From contig NZ_CP088273.1 of the NCBI RefSeq assembly GCF_020731415.2, positions 1,617,001-1,681,000 of the forward strand: a stretch of 64,000 nucleotides of DNA, read 5' to 3'. The position numbers and the translations under genes were made by a program. The DNA is from Phyllobacterium sp. T1293 (GTDB taxonomy: Bacteria; Pseudomonadota; Alphaproteobacteria; Rhizobiales; Rhizobiaceae). Every line of letters begins with the position of its first letter. The first letter of the stretch is position 1. Below the pieces are notes generated by a model. The model saw only the letters and a list, made by a program, of their open reading frames with translations, was not told the origin of the DNA and ran no database searches. Shown here piece by piece: positions 8,870 to 18,406 of the stretch.

Positions 8870-10177
8870 GGCTCAATCCTCCCATTTCAGTCCCGTTGCC
8901 CTCATATAGGCAGGGTTGGCTGTTATTCACCGTTTTGTGCGCTCTGTATCAAGCAAAGATTTATTGGAGGTATTCCAAACTAATCAGAATTATCGCATAT
9001 ATTACGTCTCTCAAAAAAAATCATAAGACACGAGGGGTGGTGGAACATGCGAACAAGAATTCAGTTTCTGTCACAACAGAACTGCAAAGAAAAAATTATC
9101 GTCCAAACAAAGGAACAAACCGACACTGCTCAATTGAATACTCAAGACAGTGGTGCCGATATGTTGGCCATGATACGGCGCATGCGGAGGAAGGAGCGAA
9201 TTAGACTTCTGACATGCAATCGATAATTCCGGTTTACCGCCCGCAACTGTGATTTGACTGTTACAAGTCAAGGGCACACATTTAACTGGCTGCATGCGAA
9301 TGCAGCGAGAGGCTCGGTAACTGACACTGATGAAGGCAGGCTACCGGGCCTCGTCAATCAAATGGTTTGACCATAAATTCAGCTGTTGTTGGGAGGCTGC
9401 AGTGTCATGCCTTTGAAGATTGTTAAGCGACGTATCATTTCTGCTCAGAATCTGCCACAAGCACCCTGCCCGCAAGGGCACGGCGCGACTGCTATCAACT
9501 TGAGGATAGGGTCGGGCGGGCTGATTGACGTCTCACCCGCTGCCACGAAAGAACGTGGCCGCCTATAATTTGGTGCAGCGACAGAATTTAGCCATTGGCA
9601 AAAAACCAAGCCGTCATTGACAGGCAATCTTCCTTTGCGAAGTGAGGTCCGATAAATCATCTGGACTGGTTATTCATTGTGAAGCGTAGCAATTCCCATC
9701 AAAGAAATTTGACTGACAAACTCGTCATCGCCCTATGGACCATAACATTAGTGGAACTGATGCTTTTCTCCCTGTTTGACGTTTTCAGCTAGGCGAATCT
9801 CACCCACGAGTCGATTTCCATTGGAAGACCCTGTGAATCCCCAAAAAATTCGTTCTAAATTCGAGAAGGCCGTTTAAGGACAGAACCCGCCGTGGGCGAT
9901 TCCGCGGCCTCGCCCACCAGAGAGGAATACACCCAAATAATCTTGCTATATTTCAAAAACTTATCACATTTTTGTTACAAAAACGTGATATGCTTTATAT
10001 TTGCAGTATTTCTATTATTTATACATTGAGTTTACTAATTGTAAACTTATAGTTGCAAATCAGCAACAATAGAACTTCGTTCGTTGTCGGCATTACAGAT
10101 TTGTAATTTGACATTTGACTCTACGACTAAAGTCGCAGAATACGAAATTGTCACTACCAATCTCATGGAGAGCAACA
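8870..10177. other. Long intergenic region leading to the porin
   Basis: This 1.3-kb stretch has no confident gene. A 59-codon frame at 9047-9226 (start MRTRIQFLSQQN, rich in Arg/Gln) has a GAGG 11 bases upstream and may be chance. A GTGGGCGA / TCGCCCAC hairpin lies at 9892-9917. From about 9930 the DNA turns strongly AT-rich and carries three successive inverted repeats, listed separately, which form the porin control region. Confidence 0.5.
9962..10067 (+). promoter_or_regulatory. Porin upstream control region with three inverted repeats
   Basis: Three dyads follow one another: a 29-base near-perfect palindrome (TATCACATTTTTGT and its complement with one mismatch, 9962-9990), GTTTAC-TAATT-GTAAAC (10030-10046), and GTTGC-AAATCA-GCAAC (10052-10067). 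The block is very AT-rich and ends about 110 bases before the porin ATG, so it may hold the promoter, binding sites for regulators, or a folded long 5' leader. No known operator was recognised. Confidence 0.5.
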
Positions 10178-11287
10178 ATGAACATTAAGAGCCTTCTACT
10201 CGGCTCCGCTGCAGCCTTGGTTGCAGTCACAGGCGCACGCGCTGCTGATGCAGTTGTCGTCGCTGAACCAGAAGCTGTCGAATACGTTCGCGTTTGCGAT
10301 GCTTACGGCGCTGGCTTCTTCTATATTCCTGGCACTGAAACCTGCCTGAAAATCGGCGGCTATCTGCGCGCTGACGTCAAGGGCGGCGACAACGTTTACA
10401 GTGGTGGTCACGCCAATCAGGGCAGCGATCCTCGTGGCGACGGCACTTATTACTTCCGCACACGCGCCACAGTTCGCTTCGACGCTCGTTCGGAAACAGA
10501 ACTCGGCACGCTGCGTTCGTACATCGAAACCCGTTTCCAGTACACCAACGGCGGCAATGCAACGGAACTTCCACAAGCTTACATCGAGCTCGGCGGTTTC
10601 CGCATTGGTGTTAGTGACGAACTTTTCGGTTCGTGGACTGGTGCTGCTGGTAAGGTCATCAACGACGACGTGATCAACTACCAGTCTGCTGTGACCAATC
10701 AGGTTAGCTACACCTTCAAGGGTGGCAACGGTTTCTCGGCAATCATCGGCGCCGAACAGGGCCGTCAGATGGACAATAACCACTACAACTACGATTATCG
10801 CATCGACGACTACATGCCACATGTTATGGCTGGTGCGAAGTTCGAACAGGCTTGGGGCAAGATCTCCGGCGTTGTCGCCTATGACTCAGTTGTAGAAGAA
10901 TTCGCTGGTAAAGTACGTTTGGATGTGAACTTCACAGACACCGTTTCTGCATTTATCATGGGTGCTTACCAGTCCAACTGGGATGACCTGCATGACAATG
11001 GTCAGCGCAACTGGTTTGGCACCTGGGAAGGTGACTGGGCAGCTTGGGGTGGTCTCTCCGCCAAGGTTTCAGATAAGGCAACTGTTAACGCACAGGTTGC
11101 TTACGAATCCGAAGGCACATGGGCTGCAACTGCAAACGTTGCTTACGAACTCGTTCCTGGCTTCGTTATTACACCAGAAATCAGCTACACCAAGTTTGAC
11201 GGCGATCGCAAGACATTCGCTGAAAGCCGTGTAGGCGGTGGCGACGATGCATTCGGTGGCATGATCCGCTTCCAGCGCAACTTCTAA
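10178..11287 (+). CDS. omp2: Omp2-family outer-membrane porin
   Basis: The 369-residue product begins with a signal peptide ([17 protein letters not shown], cleavage likely after ARA) and then [33 protein letters not shown], which is diagnostic for the alphaproteobacterial Porin_2 family and closest to Brucella/Ochrobactrum Omp2. It ends in MIRFQRNF, with the terminal Phe expected for outer-membrane barrels. Two cysteines near the start are typical. Such proteins form trimeric 16-strand pores for small hydrophilic solutes. The chosen ATG has GGAG 7 bases upstream; a longer frame to 10115 runs into the leader. Only one copy is present here, unlike the omp2a/omp2b pair of Brucella. Confidence 0.95.
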   Translation: MNIKSLLLGSAAALVAVTGARAADAVVVAEPEAVEYVRVCDAYGAGFFYIPGTETCLKIGGYLRADVKGGDNVYSGGHANQGSDPRGDGTYYFRTRATVRFDARSETELGTLRSYIETRFQYTNGGNATELPQAYIELGGFRIGVSDELFGSWTGAAGKVINDDVINYQSAVTNQVSYTFKGGNGFSAIIGAEQGRQMDNNHYNYDYRIDDYMPHVMAGAKFEQAWGKISGVVAYDSVVEEFAGKVRLDVNFTDTVSAFIMGAYQSNWDDLHDNGQRNWFGTWEGDWAAWGGLSAKVSDKATVNAQVAYESEGTWAATANVAYELVPGFVITPEISYTKFDGDRKTFAESRVGGGDDAFGGMIRFQRNF

Positions 11288-11308
11288 TCCTGACGGATTT
11301 GAAGACGT

Positions 11309-11330
11309 ATCCGGGGGCTCGCCCCCGGAT
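11309..11330 (+). terminator. GC-rich hairpin just after the porin
   Basis: ATCCGGGGGC-TC-GCCCCCGGAT is an almost perfect hairpin 21 bases after the porin stop. It lacks a T-run, so it may protect the mRNA 3' end rather than terminate. Confidence 0.6.
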
Positions 11331-11340
11331 CATCAGGCCT

Positions 11341-11464
11341 TGGCCCAACAAACATTCGAATTGTGTTTGGCAATGGAGAAGGACTGTATTGCCAAACTGC
11401 GATGATGAGATCTCCAGTCACGTCATTTTTTGAAACGGTGAGCTTCGCGGCTCACCGTTTTTTA
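11341..11464 (+). ncRNA. Possible small RNA or processed 3' UTR of the porin
   Basis: Between the porin hairpin and the next terminator lies a perfect 10-bp inverted repeat GTTTGGCAAT / ATTGCCAAAC with a 13-base loop (11365-11397), followed by single-stranded sequence and a canonical terminator. This layout matches 3'-UTR-derived regulatory RNAs, but no start site or homology is visible. Confidence 0.3.
11433..11464 (+). terminator. Rho-independent terminator downstream of the porin
   Basis: An 11-bp perfect stem (AAACGGTGAGC / GCTCACCGTTT) with a 6-base loop is followed by TTTT. It ends the porin transcription unit or the candidate small RNA. Confidence 0.85.
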
Positions 11465-11564
11465 CGTTTGCTGCCCTGTGCAAATCTTTTGATCGACATG
11501 TTGTGATTTGGAAGCCCGCCGGTTCCGCGCTATAGTTGCCGCCAGAATGCAGGAGGTTACGGAT

Positions 11565-11711
11565 ATGCGTGATCTTGATATCTTGCTTGCAGTCATTGTG
11601 GTTATCTTGCTGGCATACCAGTCGAAACCCTCACACCGGACCTGGAACCGCAAGAATTTACTGACGCATGTATCGAATGATCCAGGCAAGGATCAACAGT
11701 CACAGAACTGA
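11565..11711 (+). CDS. Small single-span membrane protein (48 residues)
   Basis: A perfect AGGAGG lies 8 bases before an ATG that opens MRDLDILLAVIVVILLAYQS, one clear membrane helix followed by a basic, polar tail. The size and strong ribosome site suggest a real but unrecognised small protein. The open frame extends 19 codons further upstream with no ribosome site. Function unknown. Confidence 0.55.
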   Translation: MRDLDILLAVIVVILLAYQSKPSHRTWNRKNLLTHVSNDPGKDQQSQN

Positions 11712-11786
11712 GGAATGTCCGTATACCCATAGCATTCGGCTTTCCGGCAAAGGCCGGGAGCAGAACGTTGTCAGGGAGTGACAAGA

Positions 11787-11963
11787 ATGGGAGAAGCAAT
11801 TCTTCATACGCCTCATCATGCCAAGCCTGCCTCGCCAAACACGCTGAAGCAAGCGCGCGGACAAATTCCCAAAGTTACGTGCGATCCGACAAAACTGTCT
11901 TCAATCCTGCGATTGGCCAAGGGCGGCTTCAGCCACCGGCGGTTTAAACACGAAGGCAAATAA
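11787..11963 (+). CDS. Small basic protein of unknown function (58 residues)
   Basis: An ATG 9 bases after GGGAG opens a frame for a His/Lys/Arg-rich product with the C-terminal stretch SSILRLAKGGFSHRRFKHEGK broken by glycines. There is no membrane helix or signal. It follows another very small gene by 75 bases and is closed by a strong terminator 17 bases downstream. The family is not recognised; a nucleic-acid-binding role would fit the charge but is speculation. Confidence 0.45.
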   Translation: MGEAILHTPHHAKPASPNTLKQARGQIPKVTCDPTKLSSILRLAKGGFSHRRFKHEGK

Positions 11964-11980
11964 TCGGCATAAGAACAAAG

Positions 11981-12013
11981 GCCCGCTACCGGGAAACCGG
12001 TAACGGGCATTTT
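11981..12013. terminator. Bidirectional terminator between convergent genes
   Basis: GCCCGCTACCGG / CCGGTAACGGGC with a GAAA loop and one mismatch, with CTTT and TTTT on the two exits. It separates the 58-residue gene from the FAS1 gene on the opposite strand. Confidence 0.8.
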
Positions 12014-12046
12014 GGGGTGTCTGCCGCAGCGCTTGTCGCTGTCTTG

Positions 12047-12604
12047 TTAATTGGGCAGAAGAACCTTGTCGATCACATGAATGACGCCGTTTGACTGCTG
12101 CACGTCAGCAATCGTGACATGGGCAACATTACCCTTTTCATCCTTGATGGAGATCTTGCCAGCTTTCTCGCTGACCACAAGCACACAGCCGCCAACGGTC
12201 TTGACCTTGTGGGTGCCGCCATCATCCTTGATCATCTTCTTGATTGTCGCCGACATGGCGTCTGCGGCCACCACATGGCAGGTAAGTACCTTGGTGAGGG
12301 TTGCCTTGTTCTCTGGCTTGAGCAGCGTCTCAACGGTGCCCTTGGGCAAGGCTGCAAAGGCTTCATTGGTCGGTGCGAAAACTGTGAATGGACCCTTACC
12401 CTGAAGTGTCTCGACAAGGCCGGCGGCCTTGACCGCTGCAACAAGCGTCGTGTGGTCCTTCGAGTTGACCGCATTCTCGATAATGTTCTTATTGGCATAC
12501 ATTGGCGCGCCGCCAACCATCGGGTTGTCCTTGGCCAAGGCTGCTCCACTCAGTGCTGTAACAGCCAAAAATCCGGCGAAAATTCCTGCAGTCAATTTAC
12601 CCAT
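12047..12604 (-). CDS. Secreted fasciclin (FAS1) domain protein
   Basis: The product is 185 residues with a signal peptide (MGKLTAGIFAGFLAVTALSG, cleavage after ALA) and one FAS1 domain: TTLVAAVKAAGLVETLQG, FTVFAPTNEAFAALP, LTCHVVAADAM and IHVIDKVLLP are the H1/H2 hallmarks. Bacterial FAS1 proteins are periplasmic or surface adhesion-type domains; rhizobial relatives include the symbiosis-induced Nex18. GGAG lies 8 bases before the chosen ATG; the in-frame extension of 14 codons upstream lacks these features. It is transcribed alone, facing a bidirectional terminator. Confidence 0.9.
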   Translation of the reverse strand: MGKLTAGIFAGFLAVTALSGAALAKDNPMVGGAPMYANKNIIENAVNSKDHTTLVAAVKAAGLVETLQGKGPFTVFAPTNEAFAALPKGTVETLLKPENKATLTKVLTCHVVAADAMSATIKKMIKDDGGTHKVKTVGGCVLVVSEKAGKISIKDEKGNVAHVTIADVQQSNGVIHVIDKVLLPN

Positions 12605-12786
12605 TTTATTGCTCCATGTTTGCCTCCCCTTTGCCGGGGAATGCAAACAAGTACGAAGCGTTCAACTGGAAAGTTTCCTGCGAGCGAATTTATTATTCTG
12701 CGCCCATCTTGGCCTTTGACCGTTTCGGGAGGGAACATAAGCGGCCCGCAGCCGTTATAGGCCTGTCATGCACAGGAGCATAAAGA

Positions 12787-13038
12787 ATGGCAATATTCTC
12801 AAAAACGACCGATGATATTCAGGATGATGTTGAAGCTCAAATTGCAGCTTTGCGCAAGGAAGTATCAAGGCTCACATCCAGCCTCTCCGACATGGGCGGC
12901 GAAAAGCTCGACCATGTGAAACGGGCCGCAACCAAGCAGGTTAACTATGCTGCCGATGCAGCCAAGGAAAATCCGCTGGCAACCCTTGCCATCGTGGCAG
13001 GCGCGGCGCTGCTGATCGGACTGATTTCCAGACGCTAA
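12787..13038 (+). CDS. ElaB/DUF883-like membrane-anchored protein
   Basis: The 83-residue product has a coiled-coil N-terminal half (EAQIAALRKEVSRLTSSLSD), an amphipathic middle with KENPLATLAIVAGAALLIGLI as the single C-terminal membrane helix, and an RR ending. This is the pattern of the ElaB/YqjD/DUF883 inner-membrane proteins, some of which tether ribosomes in stationary phase in enterobacteria. A related gene follows 16 bases later. Confidence 0.75.
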   Translation: MAIFSKTTDDIQDDVEAQIAALRKEVSRLTSSLSDMGGEKLDHVKRAATKQVNYAADAAKENPLATLAIVAGAALLIGLISRR

Positions 13039-13054
13039 ATGGAGGGTGATGGAT

Positions 13055-13363
13055 ATGGATAGTGCCGAACCAATGCGCGATGAGGAAGACCGGGAACGTC
13101 TGCAGCGTGAAATCGCGGATTTAAAGCGCGATCTGGCTGCCCTGACGAAAACCCTTACCGACAGGGGTGTCCAGCTGCTGGACGATCTTGAAGGCGATGA
13201 TGATGGCTCGACTTTTGAAGCCATCAAAAATGGCGGACGCCGTGCCGCGCGCGTGGTTGGACATCAAGCCCAGAAAATCGGCGGTATTCAGACGCAGAAC
13301 TCCGTATCGACGCTGATGGTTATTGCGGGTCTTGGGATCGTGATCGGCATGCTGGCCCGGTAA
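13055..13363 (+). CDS. Second ElaB/DUF883-like membrane-anchored protein
   Basis: The product is 102 residues, with an acidic coiled-coil start (DEEDRERLQREIADLKRDL), then GGRRAARVVGHQAQKIGG and the C-terminal helix STLMVIAGLGIVIGMLAR. It has the same layout as the preceding protein, suggesting an ancient duplication and a working pair. GGAGG lies 9 bases before the ATG chosen; two in-frame starts at 13046 and 13049 are too close to it. Confidence 0.7.
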   Translation: MDSAEPMRDEEDRERLQREIADLKRDLAALTKTLTDRGVQLLDDLEGDDDGSTFEAIKNGGRRAARVVGHQAQKIGGIQTQNSVSTLMVIAGLGIVIGMLAR

Positions 13364-13473
13364 ATTCAGTTCCGGATTTTTTCAAAATTCTTTGGAACTA
13401 TCTGCCGCCAGTTTCGTTTCCTTTGTACTGGTCCCCCAACCAGCTAGGCTGAACCCCACAGCCAACCCCAAAT

Positions 13474-13508
13474 CCCAGCTTTCGCTCCCCGTGAAAGCTG
13501 GGTTTTTT
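13474..13508 (+). terminator. Rho-independent terminator
   Basis: A 10-bp stem (CCCAGCTTTC / GAAAGCTGGG) with a 9-base loop and six T closes the small membrane-protein pair. Confidence 0.85.
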
Positions 13509-13534
13509 GTTGGGGATTGGGGTGATGGCGTGTA

Positions 13535-13702
13535 GTTCGTGGTTCGTGGTTCGACAAGCTCACCATGAGGGAGAGTGAGGATGTAACGCTAATCGCAGAA
13601 ATTGCAGATCACAAATGTTGCTGAATAAAACTCCCCTCACCCTGAGCCTGTCGAAGGGCCTAATGGTGAGCTTGTCGAACCACGAACCACGAACCACGAA
13701 CC
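13535..13702. repeat. Palindromic intergenic repeat, copy 1
   Basis: The left arm has two runs of GTGGTTC and then GACAAGCTCACCAT; the right arm is its reverse complement, ending in three CACGAAC units. Inside are a related sub-palindrome (CCTGAGCCTGTCGAAGG) and the family core ATGTAACGCTAATCGCAG. It is the same family as the repeats at 21378, 25197, 25863, 33681 and 34734. Confidence 0.85.
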
Positions 13703-13752
13703 ATACCCACACAGGCACACTTCATAAACAATCATCCGTATATCAGAGCAGT

Positions 13753-14310
13753 TTATCGGACCTGATCCAGCAAACGCTTGCATTCCAGAAGATCGAACAG
13801 TGTTTCCTGCAGCAAAGTCCGGTTGTCCTTGGACAGGCGCTTGCCATCAGCCGCAACCGGGCCCTCATCATCGCCCTTAATCAATCCAAACAGGCGCCTG
13901 CCATGATGAGCCGATTTCTGCGACCCCATGACGGCAGCCTCTTCGGCGGCATCAGCGCGTTCCTGTTCGGCGGAAATTGCTTCCTCTTCGCGAACGGCGG
14001 CCTGCTTCTGTTGGCTGATAGCTTCAGCCGCAGCAGTGTCGCCGCTACCCAGAGCAATAATGAACTGTGCGCCATTTTCGCGTAAAAGCCGCTGGACGCC
14101 CTTGATCGTATAGCCCTGATCATAGAGCAGATGGCGGATGCCCTTGAGCAAATCCACATCGAGCGGGCGATAATATCGGCGCCCACCACCACGCTTCATA
14201 GGCTTGATATGGGTAAAACGCGTTTCCCAAAAACGTAGAACATGTTGGGGAAGATCAAGATCTTCTGCAACTTCACTGATGGTTCTAAAAGCGTCGGGAC
14301 TCTTGTCCAT
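13753..14310 (-). CDS. MerR-family transcriptional regulator
   Basis: The 185-residue protein opens with a winged-helix MerR domain: [39 protein letters not shown] and [22 protein letters not shown] long acidic, helical linker rich in Ala/Glu follows, and a C-terminal helix. It lacks the metal-binding cysteines of MerR or CueR. A MerR gene of this kind regularly follows ihfA, fabH and plsX in rhizobiales; its target is not known to me. It lies 124 bases after ihfA on the same strand. Confidence 0.9.
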   Translation of the reverse strand: MDKSPDAFRTISEVAEDLDLPQHVLRFWETRFTHIKPMKRGGGRRYYRPLDVDLLKGIRHLLYDQGYTIKGVQRLLRENGAQFIIALGSGDTAAAEAISQQKQAAVREEEAISAEQERADAAEEAAVMGSQKSAHHGRRLFGLIKGDDEGPVAADGKRLSKDNRTLLQETLFDLLECKRLLDQVR

Positions 14311-14434
14311 GTTTTCACCCTTTCAGGAGAAAATCTGATTCGACGTCTATTTCAGCGGTTTATGATGTAATTTTCAAGTACAAGGCGAGACTGCCCCACA
14401 GCAATCTCGCTCCGAATGCGCTGAACCGGCTAAT

Positions 14435-14755
14435 TTAGGCCGATTTTTTCTTTCGCGCCTGGTGTGAGCGCAAGATGCGCTGCTTGAGCACATTGGATGC
14501 CTTGAACGTCATCACCCGGCGAGGCAAAATCGGCACTTCCTCACCCGTTTTCGGGTTTCGGCCAATGCGTTCATTCTTGTCTCTTACCTGAAACGTGGCG
14601 AATGACGACAGTTTAACCGTCTCGCCACGAACAATGGCATCACATACTTCATCGAGGATTGTTTCGACGAGTGAAGCTGACTCCGTGCGCGAAAGCCCTA
14701 CCTTACGATAGACTGCTTCGGCCAGATCAGCGCGCGTAATGGTCTTACCCCCCAT
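14435..14755 (-). CDS. ihfA: Integration host factor alpha subunit
   Basis: The 106-residue protein is a complete HU/IHF-fold subunit: [49 protein letters not shown] with the DNA-intercalating proline of the arm, and RRVMTFKAS. It pairs with IhfB to bend DNA at promoters and recombination sites. It sits between fabH (123 bases upstream) and merR, its normal neighbours in this group. The C-terminus is Lys/Arg-rich. Confidence 0.93.
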   Translation of the reverse strand: MGGKTITRADLAEAVYRKVGLSRTESASLVETILDEVCDAIVRGETVKLSSFATFQVRDKNERIGRNPKTGEEVPILPRRVMTFKASNVLKQRILRSHQARKKKSA

Positions 14756-14878
14756 ACGATCTCTAAGCTCTCGTTTGTTGCAAAACTATCAGGTGGAAGC
14801 GGACGTTATAGGATCAAATCCGATAGGGCAAGCGGGTAAAAACAGTTGATAAAACAAACCACTGACCCAACCGGAGCA

Positions 14879-15850
14879 TTACCACCGTAGCAGAACTGCA
14901 CCCCACGTAAAGCCCCCGCCCATGGCTTCGAGAAGGACAAGATCGCCCTGCTTGATACGCCCATCGGCAACAGCGGTTGCCAGAGCAAGAGGGACGGAAG
15001 CCGCCGAGGTATTGCCATGCTGGTCAACGGTGATGACGACTTTTTCTTCCGCAAGGTTCAGTTTCTTGGCGGAGGCATCGATAATGCGCTTGTTGGCCTG
15101 ATGCGGCACGAACCAGTCGACATCTTCGGCAGTGATACCTGCCTCCGAGAAAGAGGCCTCAATCACATCGGTGATCATGCCCACAGCATGCTTGAAGACC
15201 TCGCGGCCTTCCATACGCAAATGCCCGACTGTCTGGGTCGTGGAAGGGCCGCCATCCACATACAATTTTTGCTTGTGCGAACCATCGGAACGCAGATTAG
15301 CCGTCAGGATACCGCGATCGGAGGTCAGTCCGCGCCCTTCACTGCCCTCAAGGACAACGGCACCGGCACCATCGCCAAACAGCACGCAGGTTGTACGGTC
15401 ATTCCAGTCAAGAAGCCGTGAAAAAGTTTCAGAACCAATCACCAGAACGCGCTTGGCCATGCCGCCGCGAATATAAAGATCAGCTGTCGTAATGGCATAG
15501 ACAAAGCCGGAGCACACGGCCTGCATATCGAAGGCAAAGCCATGGGTCATGCCAAGACGCGCCTGAATGTCGACCGCAGAGGCGGGAAATGTGTTATCAG
15601 GCGTGGAGGTGGCCAGAATGATCAGATCAATATCATCGGGCGTCATACCGGCATTGTCGAGCGCCGCGCGCGCTGCCGCTTCACCGAGAGAGGCGGTTGT
15701 TTCACCCTCACCCGCGATATAGCGCTGGCGAATACCCGTGCGCTGGACGATCCACTCGTCGCTTGTTTCAACGATACCTTCCAGATCGGCGTTCTTAACC
15801 AGACGCGCCGGTTTGGCCGCCCCTACACCTTTGACAACGGACCGGATCAT
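14879..15850 (-). CDS. fabH: 3-oxoacyl-ACP synthase III
   Basis: The 323-residue protein has the complete KAS III triad: Cys113 in [11 protein letters not shown], His250 in [10 protein letters not shown] and Asn280 in [12 protein letters not shown]. Family length is about 320. It condenses acetyl-CoA with malonyl-ACP to begin fatty-acid synthesis in the cytosol. It follows plsX by 9 bases, so the pair is almost certainly one transcript linking acyl supply to phospholipid synthesis. The C-terminal [13 protein letters not shown] is typical. Confidence 0.97.
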   Translation of the reverse strand: MIRSVVKGVGAAKPARLVKNADLEGIVETSDEWIVQRTGIRQRYIAGEGETTASLGEAAARAALDNAGMTPDDIDLIILATSTPDNTFPASAVDIQARLGMTHGFAFDMQAVCSGFVYAITTADLYIRGGMAKRVLVIGSETFSRLLDWNDRTTCVLFGDGAGAVVLEGSEGRGLTSDRGILTANLRSDGSHKQKLYVDGGPSTTQTVGHLRMEGREVFKHAVGMITDVIEASFSEAGITAEDVDWFVPHQANKRIIDASAKKLNLAEEKVVITVDQHGNTSAASVPLALATAVADGRIKQGDLVLLEAMGGGFTWGAVLLRW

Positions 15851-15859
15851 TTATCTTTC

Positions 15860-16939
15860 CTACGCCTGTGGTTCTATCTCAGCTTCTGAATCATTCTCGG
15901 CCTCGCTCTGAAAAGCGACACCGACCGGGCTCTTGTGGAAATGACTCAGATCCGAGGCAATCTTATCCAAAAGCTTGTTGCGGGCCATATCATAGCCGAC
16001 ATCAACGGCAGAAGCGAAGCCAAGTGCGTCGGTTCCTCCGTGACTCTTGATGACGACACCGTTCAGCCCAAGAAATACGCCGCCATTGGTCTTGCGCGGG
16101 TCCATCTTCTCGCGCAGGCGGTCAAATGCGCCCTTGGCGAACAAATAGCCGATCTTGGCCATCCATGTACGGTTCATGGCATCGCGCAGATATTGCGCGA
16201 ACTGCTTGGCCGTGCCTTCGGCTGCTTTCAGCGCGATATTTCCGGTAAAACCTTCGGTGACCACGACATCAACCGTACCCTTGCCAATATCGTCACCCTC
16301 GACGAAGCCAAAATATTCAAGACTTGGCAGCGGAATTTCCCGCAGAATGCGTGCCGCATCCTTTACATCGTCCTGACCTTTGATTTCCTCAACGCCGACA
16401 TTGAGCAGGCCAATTGTCGGGCGCTCGATCTCGAACAGTGAACGGGCCATGGCAGCGCCCATGACGGCATAATCGACCAGCTGCTGGGCGTCAGCGCCAA
16501 TGGTGGCACCAATATCGAGCACAATGCTTTCACCCCGCAAGGTGGGCCAGATACCCGCAATAGCAGGCCGTTCGACATTGGCCATTGTCCGCAGGCAGAA
16601 TTTTGACATCGCCATCAGCGCGCCGGTATTACCGGCGGAGACGCATACATCGGCCTCGCCGGTTTTTACTGCTTCGATGGACCGCCACATGGATGACTTC
16701 CAGCGGCCATTCCGCAAGGCCTGGCTGGGCTTCTCGTCCATGCGCACAGACACATCGCAATGATGGAATGTCGAGCTGGCAAGCGTCGGGTGGCGATCAA
16801 GAACCGGCCTTACCTCTTCCTCACGACCGAAGATCACAAACCGGATATCAGGATGGCGCTCCAGCGCCGTTGCCAGACCGGGAATAACGATCTCAGGACC
16901 GAAATCACCGCCCATGGCATCAATGGAAATTCTGATCAC
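15860..16939 (-). CDS. plsX: Phosphate acyltransferase PlsX
   Basis: The 359-residue protein starts [16 protein letters not shown] and contains [28 protein letters not shown] (the usual NxGAN is varied to GATIG), and [18 protein letters not shown]. It makes acyl-phosphate from acyl-ACP for PlsY, the first step of phosphatidic acid synthesis, and acts as a peripheral membrane enzyme. Length is usual. It precedes fabH in the conserved order. Confidence 0.96.
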   Translation of the reverse strand: MIRISIDAMGGDFGPEIVIPGLATALERHPDIRFVIFGREEEVRPVLDRHPTLASSTFHHCDVSVRMDEKPSQALRNGRWKSSMWRSIEAVKTGEADVCVSAGNTGALMAMSKFCLRTMANVERPAIAGIWPTLRGESIVLDIGATIGADAQQLVDYAVMGAAMARSLFEIERPTIGLLNVGVEEIKGQDDVKDAARILREIPLPSLEYFGFVEGDDIGKGTVDVVVTEGFTGNIALKAAEGTAKQFAQYLRDAMNRTWMAKIGYLFAKGAFDRLREKMDPRKTNGGVFLGLNGVVIKSHGGTDALGFASAVDVGYDMARNKLLDKIASDLSHFHKSPVGVAFQSEAENDSEAEIEPQA

Positions 16940-17161
16940 TCTCGATTGTCCTGTTCAGTGAGTATGCTTGCTGGGTTCATCAATGGCTCAAAGACTCGGC
17001 GAAAATAGTCAATTTCCCTCGCTGCACAACCGGAATCTGCCAGCTGGCTGGCACATGGACTGTAATCATTGTGAAAAACGCTGCACCTGCCCTTGGAATT
17101 TTCTGTTCTTATAGCCCATCTGGGCAGCATTCGGATAGTCAGCCGCAGGAAATCGTCACAA

Positions 17162-17725
17162 TCAAGGCTTCTGTTTCCAATCCTTGAGGCTGGCAAAAGG
17201 ATTAACAGGCTTTTCCGTTGCCTCATCTTCACCAAAGACAACCTCAATAGGCGCATCCGACACACCATCCTTGCGAGGGTAAGGATCAATTGCAAGTTCA
17301 AAGAACTCTTCTGCAATCGCTCCTGCATCCAGAGTATCGCCGGAAAACGTCTCGGGTATGTCAGGCCCATCTGCACTGACAATCAGTTCACCATTCTCAT
17401 CGAGCGGCAGCCGTGCCAGCTTGGAATTTTCTGGGACAAAGAGCGTATCAATTTCGGCATCAATAACCGCGTCCACGGGTTCCGATGTGACAACGCAGGA
17501 TTGCACGATGTTCGCCTTGACGACGCCTCGCACACGTATGCCGTCCTTTTTCCACGGAACGATCTGCAGATCAGCCTTGAAAGAGGCGACATCCTGCAGG
17601 TCGTGAAAATCACGCAGTGCAATCCGCTCGCGCTCATCCGCTTCAATTTTGACTGTCAGCCCCTTCTGTGGCAGTCGCTTGACCGAAACCGGGAAACTCA
17701 GTGCGCCATCGAGATTTCTTGTCAT
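17162..17725 (-). CDS. DUF177 / YceD-family protein
   Basis: The 187-residue product starts MTRNLDGALSFPVSVKRLP, after GGGGAGC. The segment VVKANIVQSCVVTSEPVDAVID is the family's core (one Cys of the usual CxxC is kept), and DPYPRKDG then FASLKDWK form the conserved end. Relatives (YceD) affect 23S rRNA levels and lie next to rpmF-plsX in many bacteria; here plsX is 222 bases downstream and rpmF is absent. The longer frame to 17971 overlaps the upstream gene and was rejected. Confidence 0.88.
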   Translation of the reverse strand: MTRNLDGALSFPVSVKRLPQKGLTVKIEADERERIALRDFHDLQDVASFKADLQIVPWKKDGIRVRGVVKANIVQSCVVTSEPVDAVIDAEIDTLFVPENSKLARLPLDENGELIVSADGPDIPETFSGDTLDAGAIAEEFFELAIDPYPRKDGVSDAPIEVVFGEDEATEKPVNPFASLKDWKQKP

Positions 17726-17738
17726 TTTGCTCCCCTTC

Positions 17739-18296
17739 TCAATTTTGTTGGGCTTCAACATCGCCAGCATCAGGAAACAGCAGGTGCCCGCCAGCAAAGT
17801 CGTCATCCGATTGTGTTTCCAGATAAAGCGCCGCCTCAATTGTGTATTTGGCCAGTGCCGCTGCTTGTGGCCATTCCTTGCTATCAGGACGGACATTGCG
17901 AGCCAGTGCGGCCGCCAGCGCCGGATAATCATTAGCCTGAAGCGCCTTGTCGTAGGATTCGATACGTCCATAAAACATGCGGGCCAGTTTTTTCATGCGC
18001 TTTGGAATGCCGGAATCACCGATACCAAGCTCGCGCAGGGAATGGTCGACATCCCGGAAGAACTCGTCGGTCACTTCCTGCCCGATCATCTTGAGGGCTG
18101 GCGTTCGACCTTTTATCCGGCGCATGAAAAGAAAAACGTGCAAAGACAGCATTTCATAGCGCCCTAACGGCGAATCCGGCACATCAATGTCAGAATAGAA
18201 GTATGGCTGCCGCGCCGCTGCCACGATCGCATCGTAAAGGGCGGTGGTAACAGCCTCATTTGCTTTGGCCTTACGGCTGAATAAACTGAGAATCAT
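17739..18296 (-). CDS. Ubiquinol-cytochrome c chaperone (CBP3-like)
   Basis: The 185-residue product begins MILSLFSRKAKANEAVTTAL and has the family signature PYFYSDIDVPDSPLGRYEMLSLHVFLFMRRI with RELGIGDSGIPKRMKKLARMFYGR. CBP3 proteins assist maturation of cytochrome b in the bc1 complex. It ends 13 bases before the DUF177 gene. Its start lies 110 bases from divergent bamE. The assignment follows family sequence; function in this organism is inferred. Confidence 0.9.
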   Translation of the reverse strand: MILSLFSRKAKANEAVTTALYDAIVAAARQPYFYSDIDVPDSPLGRYEMLSLHVFLFMRRIKGRTPALKMIGQEVTDEFFRDVDHSLRELGIGDSGIPKRMKKLARMFYGRIESYDKALQANDYPALAAALARNVRPDSKEWPQAAALAKYTIEAALYLETQSDDDFAGGHLLFPDAGDVEAQQN

Positions 18297-18406
18297 ATAT
18301 GTGCTTTCACTTGGGTCAGGCCGCAACACGAGTCGCTGTTGCATCAGACTTCAAGGTGGTTTACCGAAGTTCTGCGGGCAGCGAAAGACTTGCGCCCACT
18401 ATTGAA

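Larger units (their letters stand above)
13364..13752. other. Intergenic region with terminator and a palindromic repeat
   Basis: It holds the terminator of the preceding gene pair and copy 1 of the GTGGTTCGACAAGCTCACC repeat family. No gene was seen. Confidence 0.7.

Noticed and set aside
9047..9226. 59-codon frame MRTRIQFLSQQN in the porin upstream gap
   Set aside because: The ribosome site is poorly spaced (GAGG at 11 bases) and nothing in the sequence is recognisable; left as a possibility only.
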